Shown here in pieces: positions 1 to 4,354 of a DNA stretch of 5,596 nucleotides. The notes under the pieces were generated by a model. It was not told the origin of the DNA, made no database searches, and was given only the letters and a program-made list of their open reading frames with translations. The DNA comes from Chloroflexota bacterium. Lineage in GTDB: Bacteria > Chloroflexota > Limnocylindria > QHBO01. Within the stretch, counting starts at the first letter, position 1. Each line of letters begins with the position of its first letter. Both the position numbers and the translations under genes were made by a program. Location of the stretch: NCBI GenBank assembly GCA_005880165.1, contig VBJP01000182.1, positions 1 to 5,596 of the forward strand, written 5' to 3'.

Positions 1-133
1 CGATAGCCGCTCGGTCGCTTCAAGCGCTTGGTGAGGCCGCTGACGTCTCGGGCGGTGGTGTGATGGGCGTGCCCTGCGCGGCCACGAGGCGCCATCGACT
101 CTCGCGATCGAGGAAGACGTGTGTTGAGCTGTA
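1..133. other. Left flank with no supportable gene
   Basis: Beyond the stop of the VOC gene I see no convincing gene. One plus frame stays open across the edge and into the antisense of the VOC gene, and a minus-strand frame could start with ATG at 95 and run off the left edge (about 31 codons, rich in Arg, His and Thr). Neither resembles a family I know. No GTTRRRY or other attachment-type box lies downstream of the VOC stop. Confidence 0.5.
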
Positions 134-535
134 TCAAGCCTTCTCACCGTTGCTCCACTCCGCATGCTGCAAGACGATGCGATACCCATCGCGGTCTTCA
201 TACGTGCGACCCCTTACCTCCCAGTACGGATTGAACGCTGTGACCTGCTTGAACCCGGCAGCCAGCATTCTGGCGCACGTGGCTTGCCACTCTGATTCAG
301 CCGGTGTGTAGAATACCGCCAAGTCTTCGACCGTAGGCGCCGGACGCACCGGGTGCTGGCGAGAGTGTGTGAACTCAAAGTGGTAGTTCGCTCCAGCCAC
401 ACCGAGCATTATGCCGTCAAATCCGTCATGGTTCTCGAAACTTCCGATGACACGAAGGCCAAGGCCGCGACAGTACATGTCCTTGGTACGTTCGATATTG
501 CTAACCGGCCTAGCGATGCGAAGGTGAAGAGGCAT
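134..535 (-). CDS. VOC (glyoxalase/bleomycin-resistance fold) family protein, YycE-like
   Basis: A complete 133-residue protein of the vicinal-oxygen-chelate superfamily, cytosolic, with no signal peptide or membrane segment. Two beta-alpha-beta-beta-beta modules are visible. The first spans about residues 3-56: a strand with HLRIARP, a helix with ERTKDMYCRGLGL, then strands ending in HFEFTHS. The second spans about 68-124 and ends in the typical TYEDRDGYRIVLQ. Family members include metal-dependent lyases, isomerases and dioxygenases and also binding proteins. The pattern recalls the small YycE-type group, whose substrate is not established, so no reaction is assigned. The length is normal for a single-domain VOC protein. 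The ATG at 535 is the natural start because it opens directly into the first strand; no strong Shine-Dalgarno precedes it. The start lies about 34 bp from the proposed left end of the insertion sequence, which is transcribed divergently. The gene appears intact, so the IS landed upstream of it and may have altered its promoter. Confidence 0.9.
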   Translation of the reverse strand: MPLHLRIARPVSNIERTKDMYCRGLGLRVIGSFENHDGFDGIMLGVAGANYHFEFTHSRQHPVRPAPTVEDLAVFYTPAESEWQATCARMLAAGFKQVTAFNPYWEVRGRTYEDRDGYRIVLQHAEWSNGEKA

Positions 536-553
536 GACGGTTTACTGACGGTT

Positions 554-561
554 GAGGGGGC
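554..561 (+). repeat. Left arm of the IS-interrupted target hairpin
   Basis: GAGGGGGC is the exact reverse complement of GCCCCCTC at 1851-1858. Joining the two flanks at the duplicated GTCTAAC gives an 8-bp stem with a 13-nt loop. A further GGTT (550-553) can pair with AACC (1863-1866) after a 4-nt bulge. The match is GC-rich, so chance is possible. Confidence 0.4.
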
Positions 562-576
562 GGTCTAACGCATGTT

Positions 577-597
577 GAGAGCACGCCCCTTACTGCT
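577..597 (+). repeat. Left subterminal inverted repeat of the IS (candidate)
   Basis: This begins GAGAGC and ends TTACTGCT. It matches the reverse complement of 1818-1838 at 12 of 21 positions, including the outer GAG and the inner ACTGCT at the same spacing. It starts 7 bp inside the proposed left end, the offset described for IS1111-type elements. The middle of the repeat is poorly conserved, so this is a candidate only. Confidence 0.42.
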
Positions 598-645
598 ACC
601 ATGGAGTCGACCAAGACCCGTGGACCACAGCAAGGAGCGGCTCTC

Positions 646-1710
646 ATGAAACGGACCACCAAGTATGTCGCGTTGGACGTCCACCAGGCAATGACGGTGG
701 CCTCGGTCCGGGAGGAAAACGGACGGGTGATCGCGCGGTCCATCGTGCCTACGGAGGCGCCGGCGCTCGTCGAGTTCTTCCGCGGCATGCGCGGCGCTGT
801 GCACGTCGTCTTTGAGGAAGGGACCCAGGCGCAGTGGTTGCACGAGCTCGTGGCCCCGCTCGTCGATCGGGTCGTCGTGTGCGATCAGCGGGGACGGTCC
901 CGCCACGGCAACAAGGGCGACCAGGTCGATGCGGATCAGCTGTCCGAGTTGCTCCGGCGCGGCGGGCTGCGCGCGGTCTATCACGGCAGCCCGCCCCAGG
1001 CCGCGCTCAAGGAGCTCACCGCCACCTACCGAAATCTGGTCGAGGACGGGACGCGCGTGATGCTCCGGCTGAAGGCGCTGTTCCGCGCCCGCGCGATTCC
1101 GACCCGTGGGACCCAGGTGTATCAGCCCGGCGCGCGGGCGCGGTGGCTCGCGCAGCTGGCGGAGCGGGGCGCCCGGTTCCGGGCCGAGGCCCTGTACGCC
1201 GAGCTCGACGTGCTGCGAGCGCTGCGGCCCCCGGCGAAGGCGGCAATGGTGGCCGAGGCGCGGCGGGATCCGGCGTGGCCCGTGTTGCGGGCGATCCCGT
1301 TCTTGGGGCCGGTGCGCGTCGCGCTGCTGCTGGCCACGATGCAGACGCCCTGGCGGTTTCGGACCAAACGCCACCTGTGGGCCTACACGGGGCTTGCCGT
1401 GGTGACGCGGTCCAGCGACGACTATCGGCTCGTCGCGGGCCAGCCGGTGCGGCGGCGGCGCGCGCCCCTGACCCGCGGGCTGAATCGCAATCACAATCGC
1501 CTGCTCAAGGATGTGTTCAAGGGCGCGGCGACCGCCGCGACCGCGCGGCCCGGGCCCCTGCAGGACTTCTACCAGGGGATGCTCGCGCGCGGCATGCGGG
1601 AGGAGCTGGCCCGGGTGACCCTCACCCGCAAGCTGGCAGCGATCACGCTCCGGCTGTGGAAGAAAGGAGAGCGCTACGATCCGACGCAGCTGACGATCCC
1701 AGCGCGCTAA
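646..1710 (+). CDS. IS110-family transposase (DEDD-Tnp20)
   Basis: A 354-residue recombinase that moves its insertion sequence. In this family a RuvC-like DEDD domain and a C-terminal Tnp20 domain with a serine nucleophile work with a structured guide RNA made by the element. The DEDD acidic residues visible are D11 (ALDVHQ), E57/E58 (VFEEGT), D92 and D95 (GDQVDAD). The Tnp20 domain begins around residue 212 (VLRAIPFLGPVRVALLL) and continues through WAYTGL; the serine pair S256/S257 in TRSSDD is the likely nucleophile site. The basic, Asn-rich stretch near 277-286 (RGLNRNHNRL) fits the Tnp20 core. The length is typical and the frame is uninterrupted, so the enzyme may be functional. I chose ATG 646 over the upstream in-frame ATG at 601 because AAGGAG at 632-637 sits 8 bp before it and the protein then opens with the conserved KYVALDVHQ strand. 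The long opposite-strand frame here is a GC-rich shadow. Confidence 0.95.
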   Translation: MKRTTKYVALDVHQAMTVASVREENGRVIARSIVPTEAPALVEFFRGMRGAVHVVFEEGTQAQWLHELVAPLVDRVVVCDQRGRSRHGNKGDQVDADQLSELLRRGGLRAVYHGSPPQAALKELTATYRNLVEDGTRVMLRLKALFRARAIPTRGTQVYQPGARARWLAQLAERGARFRAEALYAELDVLRALRPPAKAAMVAEARRDPAWPVLRAIPFLGPVRVALLLATMQTPWRFRTKRHLWAYTGLAVVTRSSDDYRLVAGQPVRRRRAPLTRGLNRNHNRLLKDVFKGAATAATARPGPLQDFYQGMLARGMREELARVTLTRKLAAITLRLWKKGERYDPTQLTIPAR

Positions 1711-1841
1711 CGCCGGACCCACGAGACGGCGGTGCGGGTGCGGCTCCCTCGCTGCGGCGCTCAGGATCCGGGACGACGGTGCGGGGGGCAGTCTCGAGCG
1801 ATTCGTTCACCCGGCCCAGCAGTCACGCCGAGGTACTCGTC
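1711..1841 (+). ncRNA. Candidate guide-RNA (seekRNA/bridge RNA) region of the IS
   Basis: This is the right-hand non-coding end of the element. IS1111-type elements are known to encode their guide RNA downstream of the transposase, and the left non-coding end (about 76 bp) is too short for a typical one. Within this region CCGGG (1768-1772) can pair with CCCGG (1810-1814) and CGA (1774-1776) with TCG (1803-1805). They enclose a loop of about 26 nt containing GGGGGCAGTCT (1784-1794), which matches the left target flank GGGGGCGGTCT (556-566) at 10 of 11 positions on the same strand. I could not identify a convincing guide for the right target half. The fold was made by hand and the RNA ends are unknown. 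Confidence 0.4.
1818..1838 (-). repeat. Right subterminal inverted repeat of the IS (candidate)
   Basis: AGCAGTCACG at the inner side and GGTACTC at the outer side form the partner of 577-597. The outer CTC ends 3 bp before the proposed right end at 1841, the asymmetric offset reported for IS1111-type elements. Confidence 0.4.
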
Positions 1842-1850
1842 TAACTCTAG

Positions 1851-1858
1851 GCCCCCTC
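1851..1858 (-). repeat. Right arm of the IS-interrupted target hairpin
   Basis: GCCCCCTC pairs with GAGGGGGC at 554-561 across the insertion sequence and lies about 10 bp outside the proposed right end of the element. Confidence 0.4.
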
Positions 1859-2052
1859 GCAGAACCCCGAAGAAGCGTCAGGCCGGCTGCGTGCCGAGTC
1901 TCCGATAGAACTATGGTTCGCACGTCGTGCGACCCCAGCGCTCGTGTTCGTCCAGTCGGATCGGGAGCGGAATCGAGGTGACCGATGCGGAAGCAACAGA
2001 CTGCCCCGCGGACCCGGCAGCACCGCCAGGCCGCGCCCCCTCAGCAGTCAGG

Positions 2053-2088
2053 GCTGATTGCTCGGGACAAACGTGCTCCGCAATCAGC
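2053..2088 (-). terminator. Strong hairpin downstream of the JAMM/small-ORF unit
   Basis: GCTGATTGC (2053-2061) and GCAATCAGC (2080-2088) are perfect 9-bp complements. After a 2-nt bulge, two or three more pairs can form inside. It lies about 50 bp beyond the stop of the minus-strand unit, where a 3' end would be expected. No T-run follows on either strand, so it is not a classical intrinsic terminator. It could be a Rho-associated 3' stabiliser or a palindromic binding site. Confidence 0.4.
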
Positions 2089-2106
2089 GACGCCGGGGTC
2101 TACCCT

Positions 2107-2121
2107 TGACAATCACTCTCA
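2107..2121. promoter_or_regulatory. Fur-box-like 7-1-7 dyad (orphan candidate)
   Basis: TGACAATCACTCTCA agrees with the classical Fur 7-1-7 consensus TGATAATNATTATCA at 11 of the 14 specified positions, in a locally AT-richer patch. A TTGACA hexamer overlaps its left edge (2106-2111). No plus-strand gene follows, and the minus-strand gene ends at 2137, so there is no obvious target. Chance similarity is quite possible. Confidence 0.25.
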
Positions 2122-2136
2122 TAGAACGAATCGCGC

Positions 2137-2265
2137 TTAAAGCTGCGCGAGCGAGTACCGCAGCAGCAAGTAGGGTTCGAGCGCGCTCGAGCCGAGGCGC
2201 CACCACGCGCCCAAGACGCGAAGTTGCAGCAGATACCACTGCTCCGGCCCGCTGATGAGGGTCAT
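2137..2265 (-). CDS. Small ORF (42 aa) coupled to the JAMM gene by an ATGA overlap
   Basis: I do not recognise this protein. Its ATG (2265-2263) overlaps the TGA of the JAMM gene (2264-2262) as ATGA, the classic layout for translational coupling, where the terminating ribosome restarts. The 42 residues run from MTLISGPEQW to YSLAQL and are rich in Leu (10) and aromatic residues (WYLLQLRV, WWRL, PYLLLRY). They could form an amphipathic helix, but there is no clear membrane span or signal peptide. About 36 of the 41 codons after the start end in G or C, in line with the genes around it. That favours real coding over a random frame, although GC-rich DNA gives false positives. A longer version of the frame starts inside the JAMM gene at 2382; I prefer the overlap start. 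It could instead be a frameshifted C-terminal extension of the JAMM protein. Confidence 0.45.
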   Translation of the reverse strand: MTLISGPEQWYLLQLRVLGAWWRLGSSALEPYLLLRYSLAQL

Positions 2266-2765
2266 GGTGTGGAGGCCCCGAGCGGCTCCTGCTGCTCCAA
2301 CAGGTCGCGGCCGATCCATAAGATCCGGTCGCCACACATGATTGCGTCGACCGGGTAGGGCTGTAGCGCGAAAGAGTGCCAATCCGAGGTCGCTACCTGA
2401 GTGCCAGGGAAGGAGTAGAAGCAGCGCTGACCGCCCGGATGACTGTGGATCATCCCCACCGTGTTCGCCCAGCCGGCGTCCTCACATGTCTGCTGCGGCA
2501 CGACGGACGTCGCAGTCGACTCCCCAGGATCCACGTCCGCTGGCGCGCCGATCATGCACCCCAGGAACTCGGTCGGATACGACTGATACTGGAGGAGGAG
2601 GAGGCGCCGGGCCTGGTCGGAGAACAGGAGGGCGCGGGCCCGCAACGGAGTCGCGCCCGCCAAGCGTGCGGGGTGCACCTGCAGCACGAGCAGGGCCAGG
2701 AGGCCTGCCGCCGGGACAGCAGCGCGCGCGACGCGTGTCAGCAACCGCACCCCGATACCCTCCAT
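2262..2765 (-). CDS. Exported JAMM/MPN (Mov34/PAD-1) domain protein, putative metalloisopeptidase
   Basis: A 167-residue protein whose core matches the JAB1/MPN/PAD-1 fold of zinc metalloproteases that cleave isopeptide or peptide bonds. Visible motif parts are the glutamate E66 in PTEFLGCMIG, the zinc histidines H107 and H109 in MIHSHPGG, and D128 in ATSDWHSF. The final strands read AIMCGDRILWIGRD. The usual Ser of the S-x-x-D element is Ala125 here, and the spacer between HSHP and the Asp is long (FYSFPGTQV). The N-terminus looks like a signal peptide: R7, R11 and R14, a hydrophobic stretch at about 15-30 (AAVPAAGLLALLVLQV), then a possible cleavage near AGA (36-38). With four cysteines (70, 94, 115, 144) an extracytoplasmic, disulfide-containing protein is plausible. 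Most known bacterial JAMM proteins act in the cytosol, so export is notable. It overlaps a 42-aa ORF downstream and is divergent from the membrane protein at 2927. Substrate unknown. Confidence 0.8.
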   Translation of the reverse strand: MEGIGVRLLTRVARAAVPAAGLLALLVLQVHPARLAGATPLRARALLFSDQARRLLLLQYQSYPTEFLGCMIGAPADVDPGESTATSVVPQQTCEDAGWANTVGMIHSHPGGQRCFYSFPGTQVATSDWHSFALQPYPVDAIMCGDRILWIGRDLLEQQEPLGASTP

Positions 2766-2802
2766 CTAAACAGTGCTCAGATCACCGCGTGACCGCTCTC
2801 GT

Positions 2803-2872
2803 CCGTCGGTCCACGGGAATAGGACTCCGGTCGCCCGGAACTATTCCCGCGGGAATTTCCGCGGAACGACGG
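2803..2872. promoter_or_regulatory. Large nested inverted repeat in the divergent intergenic region
   Basis: Three nested arms are visible. Outer: CCGTCGGTCC (2803-2812) with GGAACGACGG (2863-2872), one mismatch in 10. Middle: CGGGAATAG (2814-2822) with CTATTCCCG (2841-2849), perfect. Inner: TCCGG (2826-2830) with CCGGA (2835-2839) around a TCGC tetraloop. The right arm carries 13 extra bases (2850-2862). The region lies between the divergent starts of the JAMM gene (2765) and the membrane-protein gene (2927). It could be a shared operator, a structured leader, or the remnant of a small palindromic mobile element. Confidence 0.6.
2847..2864. promoter_or_regulatory. Near-palindromic 18-bp operator-like site
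   Basis: CCGCGG, GAATTT, CCGCGG form an 18-bp dyad with one mismatched pair (G2853/T2858). GGGAAT or ATTCCC half-sites occur three times nearby (2815-2820, 2843-2848, 2851-2856) in alternating orientation, which is what a multimeric DNA-binding protein would recognise. It is 62 bp before the membrane-protein start. Confidence 0.4.
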
Positions 2873-2883
2873 TGGTCTAGGCG

Positions 2884-2904
2884 TCGGGAGATGCTACGTC
2901 CCGA
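2884..2904 (+). promoter_or_regulatory. Leader hairpin upstream of the membrane-protein RBS
   Basis: TCGGGA (2884-2889) and TCCCGA (2899-2904) make a 6-bp stem with a 9-nt loop, 8 bp before the AGGAG ribosome-binding site (2913-2917). It could modulate translation of the membrane protein. It is short and GC-rich, so the functional claim is weak. Confidence 0.35.
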
Positions 2905-2926
2905 ACCCCTTCAGGAGAACGACTCC

Positions 2927-3412
2927 ATGGTGGCATCGGCAGCAGTATCGCAGATCCTCGCGCGGTGGGCGCATCTCTACGGCCACACGCCCGTGAGCGC
3001 CACCGTGACGTATCTCCATCTTGTCGGCATCCTGGTAGGGGGCGGCCTGGCCGTCGCGGCCGATCGCGCGTCCCTCCGGCTCTCGCCCGCGACGCCGGAC
3101 TGGTCCGCGGAGCTGGCCCGCCTGGCCAGCGTGCACCGCTGGGTGGTCGCAGGCCTCGCGCTCATTTTCGCGAGCGGCCTGCTGATGATGTTCGCGGAGC
3201 TCGGTAGCTTTGCGACGTCGGTCGTGTTTTGGACCAAGATGGGGCTCATCGCCCTGCTGCTCGGCAATGGCTACGTGCGGATGCGAGCGGAGACCGCGCT
3301 CCGACAGGGCGTCGCCGCCGGATGGAGTCGGTTCCGGCGGACATCGGTCGCGAGCCTCGTGCTGTGGTTGACCATCCTGTTGGCCGGCACGCTGCTCCAC
3401 TCCACCACCTGA
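2927..3412 (+). CDS. Small four-helix integral membrane protein, function unknown
   Basis: A 161-residue protein with four predicted membrane helices at about residues 24-45 (TYLHLVGILVGGGLAV), 70-90 (RWVVAGLALIFASGLLMMF), 98-117 (VVFWTKMGLIALLLGNGYV) and 138-157 (SVASLVLWLTILLAGTLL). H31 in the first helix and H70 at the start of the second, with FWTK before the third, recall small DUF2214/CopD-like four-helix families, some of which may bind heme. That is resemblance only and no function is assigned. I chose ATG 2927 because AGGAG (2913-2917) lies 9 bp upstream; the open frame extends much further upstream but lacks protein character there. Upstream is the nested inverted repeat, divergent from the exported JAMM gene. 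The JAMM-like fragment begins 12 bp downstream on the same strand, so this gene and an ancestral JAMM gene may once have been one operon. Confidence 0.8.
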   Translation: MVASAAVSQILARWAHLYGHTPVSATVTYLHLVGILVGGGLAVAADRASLRLSPATPDWSAELARLASVHRWVVAGLALIFASGLLMMFAELGSFATSVVFWTKMGLIALLLGNGYVRMRAETALRQGVAAGWSRFRRTSVASLVLWLTILLAGTLLHSTT

Positions 3413-3424
3413 TGATCGGACACG

Positions 3425-3625
3425 ATGCTCGCCGCCCTGCTTCAAACTGCCGCTGCTCTTACGGCGCTGAACGTCGCGCCGCTGCCGGTCAAGCACTCTG
3501 ACTCGGCAGGGGTGGCAACCGCGCGTGGGTCCGAAACCCGGTGGATGATACAACCCCACCAGGCGCGGCGATTTCTGACTCTGCAGCACCGGCCCGATCT
3601 CACCGAGTCCTTGGGCTGCATGATC
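3425..3625 (+). pseudogene. Truncated paralogue of the JAMM protein (N-terminal part only)
   Basis: The ORF opens with a hydrophobic leader (MLAALLQTAAALTALNVAPL). Residues 46-67 (QARRFLTLQHRPDLTES, then LGCMI) match the JAMM protein's residues 51-72 at 14 of 22 positions, including QARR, TE and LGCMI. The zinc glutamate equivalent is therefore present, but the HSHP and SxxD parts are missing. After residue 67 the frame continues with unrelated residues until a stop at 3857-3859, running antisense through the ABATE gene. Codons differ at many synonymous sites from the intact gene, so this is an old paralogue and not a recent copy. It starts 12 bp after the membrane-protein stop. It is probably the remains of a gene cut by a rearrangement that brought in the next block; a short secreted peptide cannot be excluded. 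Confidence 0.6.
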
Positions 3626-3649
3626 GCGAAGTCCTTCGCACGTCCGTGC
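3626..3649 (-). terminator. Tandem small hairpins at the convergent junction
   Basis: GCGAA-GTCC-TTCGC (3626-3639) and GCAC-GTCC-GTGC (3638-3649) are two adjacent stems of 5 and 4 bp with the same GTCC loop. They lie immediately after the stop of the ABATE gene and exactly where homology of the JAMM fragment ends. They may end transcription from one or both sides, but no T-run is present. They could also be a scar of the rearrangement. Confidence 0.35.
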
Positions 3650-4249
3650 TCACTGCAACGGATCGGCCCGGCGTCCGTGGCTCCCATCCCGGCGCCGCCG
3701 GTAGAAAGCGCGGGCTTTGGCCTGACCCCCGCAGGTTTGCATGGAGCACCAGCGGCGCCGTCCCGCTTTCGATACGTCGTAGAACATCAGCCGGCAGGCC
3801 GGGTTGGCGCATTTGCGGAGCCGGCGGGGATCATCGCCCGCCAGCAGCTCTGCTACTGACCGCGCCACCGCTCCGTACAACCGGTCGAGGGGCGCGCCAG
3901 CCGGCCGCCGCCGCGTGACGACGTTGCCTCGGCTGGCCGTCACTTCCGTGACCTCCGGGTCGCGCGCCAAGTGGCGGTTGAGGAGCGCGATGAGGCCCCG
4001 AGGAGGGGTTCCCCCCGCCGCCCAGGCCACAAGCCCTCGCCGCAGCGTCTCCCGGAAGCCCCGCAGCCGCTCGGGCTCCTGACCGGCGGGGCTACCCCGC
4101 AGCGCCCCGTGCGGCAGTGCCCCCGCCGCCTCCGCCCAGGCCGCGACGTCCCTCGGGCCCTGGAGGAGATCCCGCACCCTGCCGTCCTGCACCACCACGG
4201 TGTTCAGGAGATCGACGGCGAGCCGCTCGCCTAGGAAGAAGAAGCTCAT
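3650..4249 (-). CDS. ABATE-domain / CGNR zinc-finger protein, putative transcription regulator
   Basis: A 199-residue cytosolic protein. The N-terminal part (about 1-135, with FLGERLAVDLLNTV at the start) matches the ABATE domain, annotated in Pfam as a putative stress-induced transcription regulator. The C-terminal part (about 143-187) is a CGNR-type zinc ribbon with cysteines at 147, 152, 168 and 173 (KCANPACRLMFYDVS, then WCSMQTC) followed by a basic tail (KARAFYRRRR), typical of nucleic-acid binding. The name-giving CGNR is CGGQ here (173-176), so the conserved Asn-Arg pair is replaced while all four metal ligands remain. ATG 4249 gives the normal family start with SFFFLGERLA; no clear Shine-Dalgarno precedes it, and a TATTTT box close by (4265-4270, minus strand) would give a nearly leaderless mRNA. 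It is divergent from the AhpD-like/MOSC unit and may regulate it (inference). DNA binding in this family is predicted more than proven. Confidence 0.88.
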   Translation of the reverse strand: MSFFFLGERLAVDLLNTVVVQDGRVRDLLQGPRDVAAWAEAAGALPHGALRGSPAGQEPERLRGFRETLRRGLVAWAAGGTPPRGLIALLNRHLARDPEVTEVTASRGNVVTRRRPAGAPLDRLYGAVARSVAELLAGDDPRRLRKCANPACRLMFYDVSKAGRRRWCSMQTCGGQAKARAFYRRRRDGSHGRRADPLQ

Positions 4250-4290
4250 GGGAACTTAACCATTAAAATACTCATTTACAGGTTATCACG
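4250..4290. promoter_or_regulatory. AT-rich divergent promoter/operator region
   Basis: This is the most AT-rich stretch of the window, lying between the divergent ABATE (start 4249) and AhpD-like (start 4355) genes. It contains TAACC (4257-4261) and GGTTA (4281-4285), an inverted repeat with a 19-bp spacer. A TATTTT box on the minus strand (4265-4270) and TTTACA on the plus strand (4275-4280) are possible promoter hexamers. No complete -35/-10 pair with good spacing could be fixed for either gene. Confidence 0.4.
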
Positions 4291-4354
4291 CCAGCCCGAC
4301 CGGGGCAGGCGGGTTCCTGATCCTTTATGACCCTTGCTCCATGGAGATCGCCAC

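Larger units (their letters stand above)
570..1841 (+). mobile_element. IS110-family insertion sequence, IS1111-like ends
   Basis: A compact element of about 1.27 kb holding one DEDD transposase. The ends are inferred. GAG...ACTGCT at 577-597 is mirrored by AGCAGT...CTC at 1818-1838, giving an imperfect subterminal inverted repeat (12 of 21 positions by eye). IS1111-type elements are known to carry such repeats about 7 bp from the left end and 3 bp from the right end, which places the ends at 570 and 1841. GTCTAAC occurs just outside the left end (563-569) and again at the right boundary (1839-1845), so the exact junction is ambiguous by a few bases. Flanks GAGGGGGC (554-561) and GCCCCCTC (1851-1858) are complementary, so the empty site would be a hairpin, a type of target known for this subgroup. 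The left non-coding part is only about 76 bp and the right about 130 bp. The transposase assignment is secure; the ends are moderately supported. Confidence 0.6.
1842..2136. other. Non-coding stretch between the IS and the JAMM unit
   Basis: About 295 bp without a believable gene; the open frames here have no recognisable protein pattern. It holds a small hairpin at 1915-1934 (GGT, bulged T, CGCAC, loop GTC, GTGCG, ACC), a stronger hairpin at 2053-2088 and a Fur-like dyad at 2107-2121. Since the next genes on the minus strand end at 2137, much of this is probably their 3' region plus the old flank of the IS target. Confidence 0.6.

Noticed and set aside
288..311. CACTCTGA-containing stretch resembling 3497-3518 (about 17 of 21 bases).
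   Set aside because: It lies in antisense of the VOC gene in one case and in the JAMM fragment in the other, with no extension on either side; likely chance.
541..569. Promoter-like TTTACT and TCTAAC with a 17-bp spacer before the transposase.
   Set aside because: Both hexamers are weak, they lie outside or across the proposed IS end, and nothing else supports them.
563..597. Integron attC-like start: GTCTAAC fits RYYYAAC and is followed by GTTGAGAGC, in an IS family that includes attC-targeting members.
   Set aside because: No partner GTTRRRY box or complementary L-type sequence was found on the far side of the IS, and no site lies downstream of the VOC gene. The hairpin reading of the flanks explains GTCTAAC better.
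565..1722. Long minus-strand open frame opposite the transposase.
   Set aside because: A shadow of a GC-rich gene; low-complexity Arg/His/Pro-rich translation without domain features, while the plus strand has a clear DEDD-Tnp20 protein.
834..1844. Long second plus-strand frame overlapping the transposase.
   Set aside because: Ala/Arg/Gly-rich shadow frame with no recognisable motif and no ribosome-binding site.
2106..2134. TTGACA as a -35 box of a plus-strand promoter.
   Set aside because: No acceptable -10 at 16-18 bp (AATCGC region) and no plus-strand gene follows.
2342..2926. N-terminal extension of the membrane-protein frame.
   Set aside because: It runs antisense to the JAMM gene with Arg/Pro/Ser-rich translation; the strong AGGAG and ATG at 2927 mark the real start.
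3626..3859. C-terminal part of the plus frame that starts at 3425.
   Set aside because: It is antisense to the ABATE/CGNR gene and shows no resemblance to the JAMM domain; the frame is open only by chance.
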